DNA of 64,000 nucleotides from Sinohyriopsis cumingii. Its lineage: Eukaryota; Mollusca; Bivalvia; Unionida; Unionidae. The notes under the pieces are model-generated. The model did no database searches. It was not told the origin of the DNA and was given only the letters and a program-made list of their open reading frames with translations. The position numbers and the translations under genes are program-made. Below, in pieces: positions 26,688 through 39,049 of this stretch. Numbering within the stretch: position 1 is the stretch's first letter; each line of letters opens with the position of its first letter. Location: contig JAPYKE020000268.1 of the NCBI GenBank assembly GCA_028554795.2, positions 620,001-684,000 of the forward strand, written 5' to 3'.

Positions 26688-29084
26688 GTACGGTCATTAA
26701 TGCAACGGTGGTTAAAACATCTTGACTTTCAAATGGTTATTTACTAATATAGCGAGAGGGAAAATTAATATCTGCTTTAGAAATTATAGTTTGCAGTTTC
26801 TTATTAACTATTTTGTCAGAGATTATTTCTTTATATGTTTCTTTGAATAATTTAGAAAATAAAATGCGATAGTCCTACTCTTACTACCTTAATTATCTCA
26901 TAGCGCGGTATAAATTAACTAATTTAAACTGCATTACATATCTTGCGAAGTCTATTTTAGCAAAAGTTAAGATTCTCTTAAACCTGCCAATTTCAGTATA
27001 GAGTTTATCTGAGTTAACTTCAAAAATTATGTGATGTTATAATTGGGTACATGAAATTGTAAGTATCACTGAAAATCTATGTCTCACATGTGTGGAAGAA
27101 ATGCAACGTTCACTATCTAGAGTAGTTCCAATTATGTAATTATCTGACAATAAGCTATATTCTGGATTCAAGGCTAAGCGAATTGCTGAAAGACCAATAG
27201 TGAATTTTGTTGTATTGTCAGCTCACTCACTTTTGGAAAATGATGTCAAAAGTCTGAACAATACAAATCTTTATCGGTTGCAATTATTATTTAATAACTG
27301 TTGTATATATTTTATTTAATTGCTTGTCCGTTAGTTCTAATATTTTCTTTTTCACTGCATGTTATTGTAATGCAATAGTGTTTGCTGGACTTGACCTTGT
27401 CCAAAACTGAGTTTATTTCTGCTTGACCTGATTGACCTTTTTAAATTTTTATTATTTCCTTTACGTAAACAACTAATAATAGCTTCATTATTTTCTATGT
27501 GTATAAACTTATTAATCGAATAATTATTTAGATAAACATCTTGATTTAGATTAGGGTTTTGGAGATTTCCAAGTGAATTGTATCGGCTATTTTGTGTTGT
27601 AAGTGAATAAGGCACATTAAAACATTCTAGAAGGTTATGTTATTTTATGTAATGGTTGTTTTAGGAAATGCTAATTTGTGACCTGGGGTCAAGCAGAGAA
27701 CTGCATTATCTTGTGACTATGAGGAGTTTACCAATCGTGCTTTAAAATCTAACATGTAAAGTTGTATTTTGTTTTGTCCTGTTTGAGCTGAATTTAATTT
27801 TCTTCAAGTTATTGAATTCAATTGATTTATTGCTCTGGAAATACAGAAGTGCTCAGATACAATTTTTGGATAAAGAATTTATTAAATTTATAATGAATTC
27901 AAATCTGGAATTATATTTATGTTATTCAACAAGAGACTGCTGACACATCAGCACGTTCCAGACCATAAAAGACACGTCATCACCTTCAATTTTAAATCTC
28001 TTCGGGACTTTATCTGAGCTTTATTTAGGACTTATTATTACTAGGACTTTTGTCTTTAATTCTTGGATTATTCTTTGCATTTAATTCTCAATACGTTAAG
28101 TTCTTTTTATCTTACTTTTCTCACTTCTAGGGAAAGAAATTATTTGTTAAATTTTACAAATCTGTTTGTCTTCACTCTTTTCTATTACATATTTTAAGAG
28201 CATAGACTCGTAACACAATCTTGAATATGGAAGTTGGCAAATTCTATCTCAGTAACTATAGAAGTATAACAAAACTGGAATTGGTGACCTAATTCAAAAC
28301 CGCATGCAAATCTATATGATTTATTGCGAACCTTTAAACAAAACGTATAATTTGGTTTTTATTAATGGTGAAATCACAAATGAAAATGGCTCTCCGTAAA
28401 CGGAAATTAATCTAATTACAGTATCAAGCGCTTTTAGTTATATGTATAATGTGAAATCCTAGAAGTTATCTATTGACTTAAGTGCAAATATTTCTTTCAG
28501 ACATAAGATTTACATATAAGAACTTGCTACATAGTTTAGAATTTTATTAAGAAATGGTTTCAGACCCAAATTGTTTAATTAGTTATCATGTTTAAATTTA
28601 ATACCTTGTCCAAGGGAGTTGCAAAACGATTCCGCATAATACAAATAAAGTAATTTTAAACGTAACTTCTAATATTGATTGGTATAAAGGAGTTTGTTTA
28701 AACCTCTTCAGCAAAGGCATATTATGTTTCTGTTTACATGTGAACTTTTCCATATATGCTATGGGGAAGGATCAATCATATTACCGCTTCCAGATCTTAA
28801 TAAACAACCAGGACCCAGTTTCATTAACACGAATGTAAAGTTAGGTCCCAGCCTAAGGCATTAAATTGGTTAGTTTTCAGTTTGACTTAATTCAGTACGT
28901 TAGCTCAGATTCTTCATCAGCGAAGTGTATTGTAGTCTATAACAAACCTTAAGATTTTTCCTTGAAACATATTTGTCTGATTTGTTTGATTATGATCCAA
29001 TGCTATGATGTAATGTCAAAGTAAAATAAGTCAAGTGCAAATATCGTTATTGTCTGGATCGTTGACCATTGTATTTCTAAATAG

Positions 29085-29384
29085 GTGAGGAGAAACCACA
29101 GACGGATATAATGCAAATGATTAAAGACAACTGGTGCTTTCTTTGTGAGGAACTTGATGTCCAAACATTAACTGGCGATTTTGTGGCAAAGAAAGTATTC
29201 AATCATTATGAAAACACTGAAATAAAGAAACGTTTAGCAAGGCATCGGCATGAGGCTGCCGATTATTTTTTGCAGTGCTTGATTAAAAAAGGAGCAAGGG
29301 GAATAGAAGCTCTTATAACTGCACTGAAAAAGAAAAAGACGACAATCATCATTGATCGCCTCCAAAATTCAGATCCCAAATATC
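29085..29384 (+). CDS. CARD gene exon: CARD 3
   Basis: The exon lies between TTCTAAATAG and the perfect donor GTGAGT at 29385, phase 1 at both ends, 100 codons. The CARD-like helices are MQMIKDNWCFLCEELDVQTL, DFVAKKVFNHYENTEIKKRL, HEAADYFLQCLIKKGARGIE and ALITALKKKKTTIIIDRL. The GARGIEALITAL segment corresponds to the conserved Gly-x-x-Ala-Phe turn region of CARDs, with Ile replacing Phe. It is strongly basic towards its end. Confidence 0.75.
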
Positions 29385-29904
29385 GTGAGTAAAACTTCAT
29401 TATTACAAATGCAAAATGTATGTTTTGTAGAATTATTAAAAATTGCGTTTAAAAATATATTATGAAGTAGTTGCATTTTGCTTTCAAAAACAAAGCCATT
29501 AAAACTAGTGCTTGAATCCACATGCGACATTAATAAAAGAGACAACTATAATTCTTACTGCTGCGGAAGACTAGGAAGGTCTTTAATGATCGTGTAGATA
29601 ACGAGTATCACTATTTCGAAGTTGAGCAGTATGTATAATATTATAATTTTATAAGCTTTTTTATATCTCAGAATATCTATTGAATCAGTGTACTGGTTTG
29701 TAACTGTGCATAGCATAAATATTATGTTAATGGGATGACCATTTGGAGATACATAGTGCCAATAACGTGACGCATTAATTGATAAACGTTTAATGAGAAG
29801 GTCTGTCACATGACTCATCTGCAATAGCAAATCTCCATATCGTGCATTTTCGTCCTGTTATTATAAATAGAAATAATAAATGAAATGTGATGTGTGTTGT
29901 GATG

Positions 29905-30217
29905 TGATTTTGATTTTTAACGTAGCTTTAACAATTTTTCAGTCATATCGCTACGATGTCTGCAATGTGGCAGTTTATAGTGATGTCTAGCACTGGGGCA
30001 TCATGCCGCAGACATGTAGCATGATGTCCCACCCAGTCACATTATCCTGACACCAGGCCGACCAGTCCTAACACTAACCTCTTAATGCTGAACGCCAAGC
30101 GAGGCAGCTGTTAGTACCATTTTTGTAAGTCTTTGGTATGACTCGGCCGGGGATCGAACCCACGACCTCCCGCATCCGAGGCGGACGCTCTAACCACTAG
30201 GCCACCGGAGCGGTCAC
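29905..30217 (-). mobile_element. tRNA-derived SINE, family A, copy 1
   Basis: Read on the minus strand, the element starts near 30217 with a tRNA-like head. A box TGGCCTAGTGG is at 30194-30204 (complement) and B box GGTTCGATCCC at 30150-30160 (complement), a normal RNA polymerase III internal promoter. A body of about 200 bases follows, ending in AAAGCTACGTTAAAAATC near 29910. The same body is found on the plus strand at 61203-61465. It sits in the intron before CARD 4 in antisense orientation. Confidence 0.9.
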
Positions 30218-30351
30218 TAGATGAAATAAACTCATTCCAACACACACACACATACAAGAAGAAATACAGTTATCACGTCATAAAAAGTATTGGCAGTATT
30301 GTGTTAAGAAGTTCAGTACTACAGATTGTCGACATTTGTGGACTATTGCAG

Positions 30352-30663
30352 GAAATCAAGAAGTAATCAAAGAGAACCTGCTCTGTCACTATGAATTAAT
30401 TGTGGATGAAATTGACCCGTCTCAGTTTGAAGATACGTTTGTGGACAGAAAAATTATGGACAGAGAATTCTTCGTCAAACTGGAAGAGAAATACGATCGA
30501 AGGCGGGTCAGAGCAGATAAGTTTATGACGGAGGTGTTGGCCAAAGGCAGTAAAGCACTTTTCGCTTTGATGGATGTCATAAGAGAGATTGGATGCACTG
30601 AGCTACTTGATAAACTAACTGCTGTGGAGGATATGGCAAAGTCAATGAAGTCCCAGTGCAAAG
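30352..30663 (+). CDS. CARD gene exon: CARD 4
   Basis: The exon follows GACTATTGCAG and ends at the donor GTAACT at 30664, phase 1 at both ends, 104 codons. The CARD-like helices run from VIKENLLCHYELIVDEIDPS through FVDRKIMDREFFVKLEEKYD and RRVRADKFMTEVLAKG to the closing SKALFALMDVIREIGCTELL. The GSKALFALMDVIREIG stretch is a typical CARD closing. A short acidic helix follows. It begins 135 bases downstream of the head of a SINE lying in the preceding intron. Confidence 0.8.
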
Positions 30664-31264
30664 GTAACTTGCATTTAAAGTATCCTAGTTGACTGTGACT
30701 TCCAATATGCGAACTTAGAAATATGTCGGTTCTTATAGAACACTATGCATACACACCAGTAAAACACAAATGACATATAAAACAAATATTTAGCAAGCAT
30801 TTACATTTTGCATTTCTTTTTCATATTGAGCAACTCGGAGAGAACATCAAAAATGAAAGATACGGTTAAACGATTTAATAAGCTGGATATCCCATTGTTA
30901 CTTCATATCAGTCACTGGAACGATTTAATATACACAACTGTCTTGTATATAAACGAATTTGTTCTATTGAATAAAAGTTTCAAGGGCATCAAGTAAAGTG
31001 TATAACTCATAACAGAAACACATCCAAAACTAACTAAATTGATTTTGTGCATTGTTTGCTTCATAGTCATTTCTTTATGTTTTGGCAGTGTACTTATATC
31101 AATTAGCCTGTATGTTACATAGTTTACAGCCATGATGTAAGGAAACTGTTGTTCTGAGCTGAGTTATTATGTGTCAGTTTATTACCTACTGATGCGGTAG
31201 GATGTTTAAAATAGTAAAATAAACTTCACATTTTCGCATATTTATACACTATGCTTTAACACAG

Positions 31265-31369
31265 ATGGGATCACCGAATACGTAGATTTAGAAGTTTCAA
31301 ATTCACCGGCCAGGGAAGGATTGGTGTGGTCGTGTTGCTTGACAATGGATGTTCGAAGAATTCTAAGAG
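31265..31369 (+). CDS. CARD gene exon: linker
   Basis: This 105-base exon lies between TTTAACACAG and the perfect donor GTAAGT at 31370, phase 1 at both ends. It encodes 35 residues, acidic at first (GITEYVDLEVSNSPAREG) then with two adjacent Cys and a basic end. No domain is recognised. Confidence 0.65.
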
Positions 31370-31649
31370 GTAAGTTAACGACGACTGCTAATGGAAGTTG
31401 TTCCCTAGTTAGAAAGGAAAACTTTAAAGAGAATATAATAAACCTGTGCAGTGATTATCACTGATTCGCCCTAATTTGACATGATTTTTCAAAAACAGCT
31501 GATAATTTGTTAATTGTTAATTGTTATTGTTTTAGAAGAAAACTGGATAAAAATGTAATAAAAATAAAGAATGTTGGTGCTCTATCTGTGCGCGGAAATC
31601 TGATTTACCTTTAAACATTATATACAAATGATATTAACATAGATATTTA

Positions 31650-31895
31650 TACATGGCCGCGTGTGGTTTAAAGGTCTAAAGTATTCAACTTTACTAACCA
31701 CTGCCATCTCACCTCTGTCCACATAATCTTGAGTATCAATATGGGTAGGTTTCTAGTAGCTTCCCGTGGGTCGATGGTTCTTACCGAGGTTTTCCTGCTT
31801 TTTTACTCCACCAGGTATACTGGCCGCTATTTAAAGTTTATCACATGCCACGAAATAGCGCTAAACCCAGAACGACAACAAAAATACATAAAATA
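31650..31895 (+). mobile_element. SINE family B, copy 1
   Basis: It shares its body with 36600-36835: an AGTAGCTTC..GTGGG block, TGGTTCTT, a TTTTCCTGCTTTTT-like block, TCCACCA and TATACTGGCCGC occur in the same order. It ends in a GCGCTAAACCC tail followed by an A-rich stretch. The tRNA-like head is weakly preserved (a GGCCGCGTGTGG phrase fits an A box). It lies in the last intron of the CARD gene. Confidence 0.75.
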
Positions 31896-32228
31896 GACAA
31901 AGTCATCCTTATTAAAACGACTAGACTTGAACAGCAAACAATGGTCTGTTAACGAGACAAATATTTATATAAATAAAGTATTGCCATCATTTATATCACT
32001 ACTTTTCTCGATCATAAAATAGTGTAATGAGATGCAAGCCTTCGATCGCATGAAACGTTCTTCACAGAAAACAAATCTTAGTTGCCTCATATGGAGAACG
32101 CCATCAGTAGCAGTTAAATACTTGCCTTTTATAATTTGAATAGTTTGATCAGGATTTATTTTTATACAAACGGATTCCTTTATTACGAAAGATTAAAATT
32201 GCAACAGCAACACACAACTTCTTTTCAG

Positions 32229-32560
32229 ACAACAAGAACGAAATACCTGGACCGTGCAGTAAAGTGGACCAGGTGTTCAGCACGACTCAACCGTTGAATG
32301 AAATGGACGATGGTATAGTTGAGGCAGAGAGCGAATCATCTGTTACATTACGTATAAAACAAGACATGAGTTTGTCGTGTCGACAACCAGAAAGCAGTTG
32401 CGCCCGTAGCTCACAATCTGAGTTAGAAAGGTGTTTGACTTATCCGACAATTCGGCTTTCAGATAAGGCAAACACAGATCAATCCTCTCTACTTAGCTCA
32501 GCAACACGACAAATAAACGACAGCGGCATCGATATCCGAGATTCCAAAGAGGTGTTGTGA
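32229..32560 (+). CDS. CARD gene terminal exon: Ser-rich tail
   Basis: The exon follows CTTCTTTTCAG and keeps the phase 1 frame through to a TGA at 32558-32560. It encodes about 110 residues without a fold, rich in Ser, Thr, Gln, Asp and Glu, ending in NDSGIDIRDSKEVL. It is probably disordered and a target for phosphorylation. The DSG near the end recalls the start of a beta-TrCP recognition motif, but the spacing to the second Ser is longer than usual. Confidence 0.72.
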
Positions 32561-32954
32561 GAACATCGCCAGATTCCGCAACTTACATTGTTGTTCTGTC
32601 ATTATTGTATGAAACGTATCATATTTAGCAATTAATCAATATAACTTTCCCTGTGATAGTTGCATGTAATTCTTTAGTTAATATGTTTAACACCAAAGCA
32701 GTAGTGCTAGATCCCTATACAAATTCGTATAGTCTTCATAAAATGTTACATTAAATCAAAATAATGAGAACTCATTCATTGGTAGTATAATCGCAAACAT
32801 AAGCCATCAAATCACTCTTCTTTTCATGATCTACACGATTATAATTCATTTTATTATCTGCTAAAGAAACGTCTCTGCATATGATTGGCTTATTAGCAAG
32901 ATGTAAATTCCAGTACCTGTATTATCAATTAACCTAGCGGGTTAAAATAACTTC

Positions 32955-32960
32955 AATAAA
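32955..32960 (+). terminator. Polyadenylation signal AATAAA of CARD gene
   Basis: The first canonical AATAAA after the CARD gene stop, 395 bases downstream; a second overlapping hexamer follows at once. Confidence 0.5.
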
Positions 32961-34840
32961 TAAAGTTCATAACTCGGTCATGTAGCTAGCACTCTAGTAG
33001 TAAGTCAAATGACGATTGCAATAAACAAACGAAAAACGCAAGCACTCAAACTAAAACGATTAAATGCAACTATCTATTTTATGACCCACTTATATAAAAT
33101 GAGTCTTATATAGAAATGCGCTGCTGTCCTTTAATTGTCTTTGAAATTTTTCCCTAAAGAATCCTAGAATGTAATTAAACAATGGTGTGGGCTTTTTTCA
33201 TAGGTCCAACGGAAACAACTGATACACCTTAAATAATTGTCTTTATATGCAGTAATAGCGTGTAGAAGATGTGTTACGCTCTCTGAAGATAACGGTTTTA
33301 TGAAGTAATAAATTCATTATATGTTAGTTTAGCAATTTATGCCTAATGAATTTGAATGTAATGAACCCATGTATGACCTAATGTTTCTAACAGTTTTAGT
33401 CATATCACTGTATAATTTATCGTTGTCTTTCAGGTGCAACAGTTAACCGTAGTTCTTACCAAATATATTACAAACACCCCGAGAACTGATTCGTTACACC
33501 TATTAATATTAAACTAGTAATTATATATGCATGGATTTGTAAAAGTCTAATGTTTAGTGTGTTTTATGGTATAGGAAGAAAAGTCACAAAGAAGAAAGAA
33601 AAAGAGAGCAGTTTACGTAGAATATCTGCAATAAATGACGGTAGATGAGAGAGCATTCCCCTCTTTGAGAACTAGCCTTAATTAATTGATTATATTATAA
33701 CAAACATCAACGTTTCAACTATTTAAATTTTGAATTTTCTTCAAATAATTCGTGTTTAGAAAGCTTTTTAATCCAGCCGCCCTTAAACAACAAGTGTAAT
33801 TTTTTAATATGGCTCCTAACCTGACCTAAATCCAACACATCGATGATATATGAAAGTAAATTGAGAGAATCTCTACAATAACAAGCTACATTTAGAGTCA
33901 GACAGAATAGCTGTTATGAATTGTTAGTATCAGATATAACTAATACACGTGTTGCAAAGATTAATCAAAGTGTCTAAGATATTGTTACAAGCCAGGAGTC
34001 TTTACTTGACCGAGCGGTGTTAAATCCTGGCGCGATTCCCGCTAGAAGTTATAAGTTTACCCAAATTTCCAAAGACTTCCATACAACTTCAGTTGTAAAT
34101 TAGAAAGCCTCCATTCTAAACCATACATTTTGCTCTCATCAATGCAAGACCACAGACCTCACAACCTGCCAAATATCCAACAAGAGCACACCCGCACGGA
34201 CTTTCTTCGTTAGGTTTTCGTACCGCCAGGAGTTCTCGCCGTAGAAATAGCTACGCCACCTTAGGCCAGTCAAACTATGGTTTTCATGCATTTTCCTACA
34301 GTATAACTGCACAACATTCGCCACCATGGCGACATAAGAGGTATATGCCGAGTCCTTTCTTATTGATTTCATTGGGTAATTTATCGGTTTCCTACCGTAA
34401 GCACTGCCATTGCAGTCACACCACAAATCTGCAACACTAGATTGTATTAGGGACTTTATTATTCCATCAACACACATTCGGTTTGGACCTGAATCCACAA
34501 CTAGGTAACCATGGCATCGTGGAAACTCTCTAACACTTTACTTCGTGACTTTTGCTCCTAGTAATTGGATCATTATTTCGGGAAACGGAATATTTCTATT
34601 GTACCGAATTCCAATAATCAGACAGGTGTTCACAAAAACAATGAATTCCTTAAACCAAATGCGCATACTAAAACATTTATTACAATGTTAAACAAACTTG
34701 TTATATTGCCAGTTTCCTTAGAGGTAAAGAGGTAGTTATATGACGCTGAGCATCCGCTCTATTAATAATTCTACTTCCTTGGAATTTACAACATTTTAAT
34801 TTTAACAAATAAGCTGCACTGAGTGCTGATTGTAGTTTTT
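32961..34840. other. No gene seen
   Basis: Mostly AT-rich. The minus-strand frame at 34139-34498 (119 codons) lies in a slightly GC-richer patch but shows no domain. Near 33995-34060 a phrase resembling a tRNA-type head (GACCGAGCGGTGTTAA, then GGCGCGATTCCCGC) may be a SINE fragment. Confidence 0.45.
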
Positions 34841-36181
34841 ATACTACATACCTGTTTGAACAGATTTTTACGCCGCTAATCTTGGTTCCTCATAAAATCG
34901 ATGCACTTAATTCTCTAAAATATCTATTGGTTCTATTTTCTTTTTGCTCAACATTACAAAGAGTATTGTCCTACCGAATGAGTCGACGTAGATGTCTGCA
35001 CATTTAAAAATACATAAATGTGAAAATCCTCGCTGCATATCAACCATTGTCCCTTCCTACAAGCTAGGCAACCGTTTTGAGTGCGTTTCATAGCACATTT
35101 ATCCCATACCCCACCCATTCCTGTACATAAGTAATACATTCTTGGTTAAGATTTCGCGTTTAGCCCAGATTGTTTGCACACTGTATATCCATCGTACCTC
35201 GAATCATAAAACCTAGTACACAGACGAATCTTTACTAGTACTATACGTTCATCACAAACGGAATTCACGGCGATTAATATATTATGCTTCGCTGCTTTTG
35301 GTTATATCTGAGTTCTAGGTTTATTTGTCAGTTCCTGATTAATGCTAGAGTCATCTGACTTGATGCTTGTATGCACATCTTTTAGAAAAACAACCGCACA
35401 ACAAAATGTCGATATGACATACATTTAACATTTTTCTGGCTTAGATTAAGTTCTTGCTTTTAAGCTCCTGACCTGGAATCTACAAATTTTCTGAGGGAAT
35501 GCATCTTTATAATTACTCTACCCTCATAAAAATTAGGTCTCGTGGACCAAAATTAGATAATTAAATGAAATTCGTAAAATTTTGTGTTTAAGTTTATTTT
35601 TCAAGCCCTGTTCAATCTACAATCATCCAAATATGTTTTATATGCACCTTTTTTAGTATCACAACCTTATAATAAAACATGGCTACTGTGACTTTTTAGG
35701 CTTCATTTTACTGGCTTGGTTTAATTATTTGCGTTCAGGTAACGACTATATGGGTTCCTGCACCCCGAATAGCTATTTCATACCTGGAATCACAAAACTT
35801 TATGAGGTAATAATGCATCTTGACTAGCTCAGTACCTTGAATGCTAACTTGCCCCATATTTCACGCACTTCGATTTTTGTAAGCGCTGTTTATAATGATC
35901 ATATTCGTTTCAACATAAAAGTCACAGTAATCGGCATTTCACGTTGCACAAAGATCATGCTACTGTTTCTTTTAGAATAGCTAATTGCGACATTTCTGGC
36001 CGTCATACAAGGAATCATACAATTTTGTAACAGGATGCGTCTTGCTTAGCGCTGCTCTATATTCTTATGTGTGGACCATATTTCACGCGCAATCTACTTC
36101 CATAAATTGTGTATTTTAACTGTTCATGCTTGAATAATTAAGCAAGTTAATACATTACTATCAGTACCATACATGTATAAA

Positions 36182-36182
<1 letters not shown>

Positions 36183-36212
<30 letters not shown>

Positions 36213-36235
36213 TGTTTGTATGTATGTATGTATGT
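36183..36235. repeat. (TATG)13 microsatellite
   Basis: A TATG tetranucleotide run with one substitution (TTTG). Confidence 0.96.
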
Positions 36236-36599
36236 GGTTTAACGTAATTTCCGTACAAAACTAGCTATATACTGCCGATTCATAGTTGATGTTAACGGTA
36301 AAAATGTTACAACTATGCAAGTGAAGTATACATTAGTCAGAAGTCTCTCTTATAGTTGGTCGTAATTTTGTATTGAACGTCAGAATAAATGTCAGCATAG
36401 TGGCCTTTGATTTCTACACTATGAATATCATGTAGAGACCATTTCATTCTGGAGGTTTAGAAATGAAATGATATACAATTTAAAGAGACCGGACGATCAT
36501 TCAAAAGACAACTCGCCAGTTGCTTGTTTTCCCTAATTGAAAGCAGCAGATAAAACTGCATTTTAGCAAAGAAGAAAGGGAAGTATATTTTTTATCAAG

Positions 36600-36835
36600 C
36601 CAGCATTATTGGCATGCGAGACATACCAGACACGTTTCTAGGCCATATTTGATCGACCTTTTGAGGCTCGGTTCGAGTCTCGGGCTTGGACAATGTAAGT
36701 ACGTGAGAAAGCTTGCCAGTAGCTTCTGGTGGGTTGGTGGTTCTTTCCAGTGTTTTACCTGGTTCTTCCTCCACCATTTATACTGGCCGCCATGAATAAC
36801 CTATCCTGTGCTGAAAAATAGAAAACTTGCTTTAA
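36600..36835 (+). mobile_element. SINE family B, copy 2
   Basis: A better preserved head than the copy at 31650: a B box GGTTCGAGTCTC is at about 36669-36680. The shared body has AGTAGCTTCTGGTGGG, TGGTGGTTCTT, CCTCCACCA and TATACTGGCCGC. The 3' end is decayed (AAAAATAGAAAAC in place of the GCGCTAAA tail). Confidence 0.78.
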
Positions 36836-38168
36836 GGTTTTGGTCCAACTTAGTTTCATTAGCTGTTTCGTAAGCTCCTTTACGGTTTTGTATCTTGGAA
36901 CAAACATTATGAAGCTCAGTATATTCTACAGCATGCTAGTTCAGTCGTATTGCCATGGGTTAAATGTTACACATTGTACAGCTAAGCGTTGATCGTGGAG
37001 TAGAATATGCAGACACTGGCCTTGTTTCATAAATAAGACCCAACAACATATTTGTGTGTCTGATTTACCTTTTCAGTATGACGATTTGTGTTTGTTAAAC
37101 AGCACATAATACAATCCATGTGATCAATTCTTTACGAAGAACATGATAACAATTTATGTATGTTGTGTTTGTATACCTAGCTTTCTTAATTCTATATTTC
37201 CATGTTTTATAATATTAATTCATTCAAAAAGGAAGACAATTTCAGCATTTTTTCCTGGCGGTAGTACACATTTATGATATATTTAGAATGTGGAGCATCA
37301 TGTACATGTTTTATAACAAAGATGCTATAATAGTTCCTTTGATGCATTTTAAGATTATATATTTGTATATGAGCTTTTAGGGTAAGTTATTGATTGTATA
37401 GTTTTCTATGGAATGTTACGTGTGTTTGATAAATATATTTTATGCTGACTTGCATGAGCTCATATTGTCCTTACAAGTTGTTTCCATTACAAACACATTA
37501 AGATTGTCTCTTCATATTGTTCGAATTTTGATTTATTCATACTTTATTCTGCAAATATCTGTACATTTTGTGACATGTTGTAACTATTAAACAGAACAAC
37601 AAAACGAGTGTCTTTGTAGTCTTTTAAGATTTTTTTAAAAAGTGTTTAAATGAAATATTTATGGTCATATTTCTAGATATTTCAAGGTAGATACATATAT
37701 GTTATTGTGCACGATGGTTCAGTTCGCTGGTGGAAAAGGTCAGCATGCTAGCACTGCCAGGAATTAGTTTCTTGCCAAATTGTTAAAACTTAATGACTTT
37801 GCTGTTCCGTCGAGTCCATGGTATATAGACCTATTTATATCTACCGCTTGAAAATGTCAACTATTGTGTACACTTATATACGTTTACCAATTTCCCGTTT
37901 TCATGTTTATTTGCTCATCAATGTATGACTATGTGCTCCTTGTTCAAGTATTACATGTCATGAACTGTAATGTTTAATCTACTTTTCGCGCAATATACAA
38001 GTGTTTCCCGATGGCATTTGCATTATAATGAGTGCCGTTGTAGCATAGGAAAAGCGTATGTTGTTACATTGCTAAACACCAATACATCTGTAAAACCGGT
38101 GTATGCACTTGGATAGCTTGCATTCATCTTAGTCATGGTGGAAAACTGACATTTCCTAACAAGCTAGA

Positions 38169-38181
38169 CTCTCTCTCTCTC

Positions 38182-38241
<60 letters not shown>
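38169..38241. repeat. (CT)n microsatellite
   Basis: A CT dinucleotide run interrupted once by a GT. Confidence 0.97.
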
Positions 38242-38247
<6 letters not shown>

Positions 38248-39004
38248 ACCAATCCAACTCTCCGATCAAAACTATACGTTGCTGGCGCCACTTGAGAAGG
38301 CTGGATCGTCGGATAAATCAGAGTTTATTACATATTTTTTATATCACCATCTTTCAAATGATTAGCATTATTCTAGACTTGTATATGATCGTCAGTCTTC
38401 CAAATCATATTTATTATTATTGATTTGTATCACCATCATCATCATAAAAATCATTATCATTATTAGAGACTTGTTATCATCTATAAAGTCATTATCATTA
38501 GTATACACTTGGATATCATCATCATAAACAATGCGCAGTATAACATTAAACTCATAAATTATAATGAAGTCAAGGCGCTGTAATATTCTTGTTACTAGCT
38601 TAATATGAACTTTTAAATATAACATATTTATTGTTTATTTGATAATTTTGTATTGTGTGTAAATGTCAATTGTTACTTAAAGTTGTAAGATTCTTATAGA
38701 AATTTTAAAGAAGTCGTAACGAACGCCGTGTAAGAGTATTGGTTTTACTTTACAAAGATGCAATCACATTGATGCTTTACAGCTCCTTTATCAAGACTCA
38801 TCCTTCTGACGCGTAATTCTAAAAGATATTTGTATTATTCTTTGAAGTTCTTATGTATTCTTTGTATGCTAGTATTCTGTATGGCCAACCTATAAATTTG
38901 TTGAAGGTTACATTTCAGATCTGAAGACCCGACTACGGCGAATTGACATCAAGGTAGCTTTGTCTTACAAAGGGATGTGCTGTTAGGTTTCAGCAGAATC
39001 TTTC

Positions 39005-39008
<4 letters not shown>

Positions 39009-39045
<37 letters not shown>
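39009..39045. repeat. (CT)n microsatellite
   Basis: A perfect CT dinucleotide run. Confidence 0.97.

Positions 39046-39049
<4 letters not shown>

Larger units (their letters stand above)
34840..36960. repeat. Second ancient diverged tandem array
   Basis: A landmark phrase, roughly CCTGGAATCACAAAAC, followed by an AATGCATCTT-like block and then ATATTTCACGC, recurs near 35198, 35472, 35783 and 36004, with a probable further copy at about 36893. Spacing is 220-310 bases. The copies are strongly diverged. A SINE B and a TATG microsatellite lie inside the region, apparently as later insertions. Confidence 0.5.

Noticed and set aside
30130..30217. A tRNA gene on the minus strand
   Set aside because: A and B boxes are present, but the sequence continues into a repeated body with a second copy at 61 kb, so it is the head of a SINE.
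34139..34498. 119-codon minus-strand frame
   Set aside because: No domain or splice evidence; only slightly GC-richer than its surroundings.
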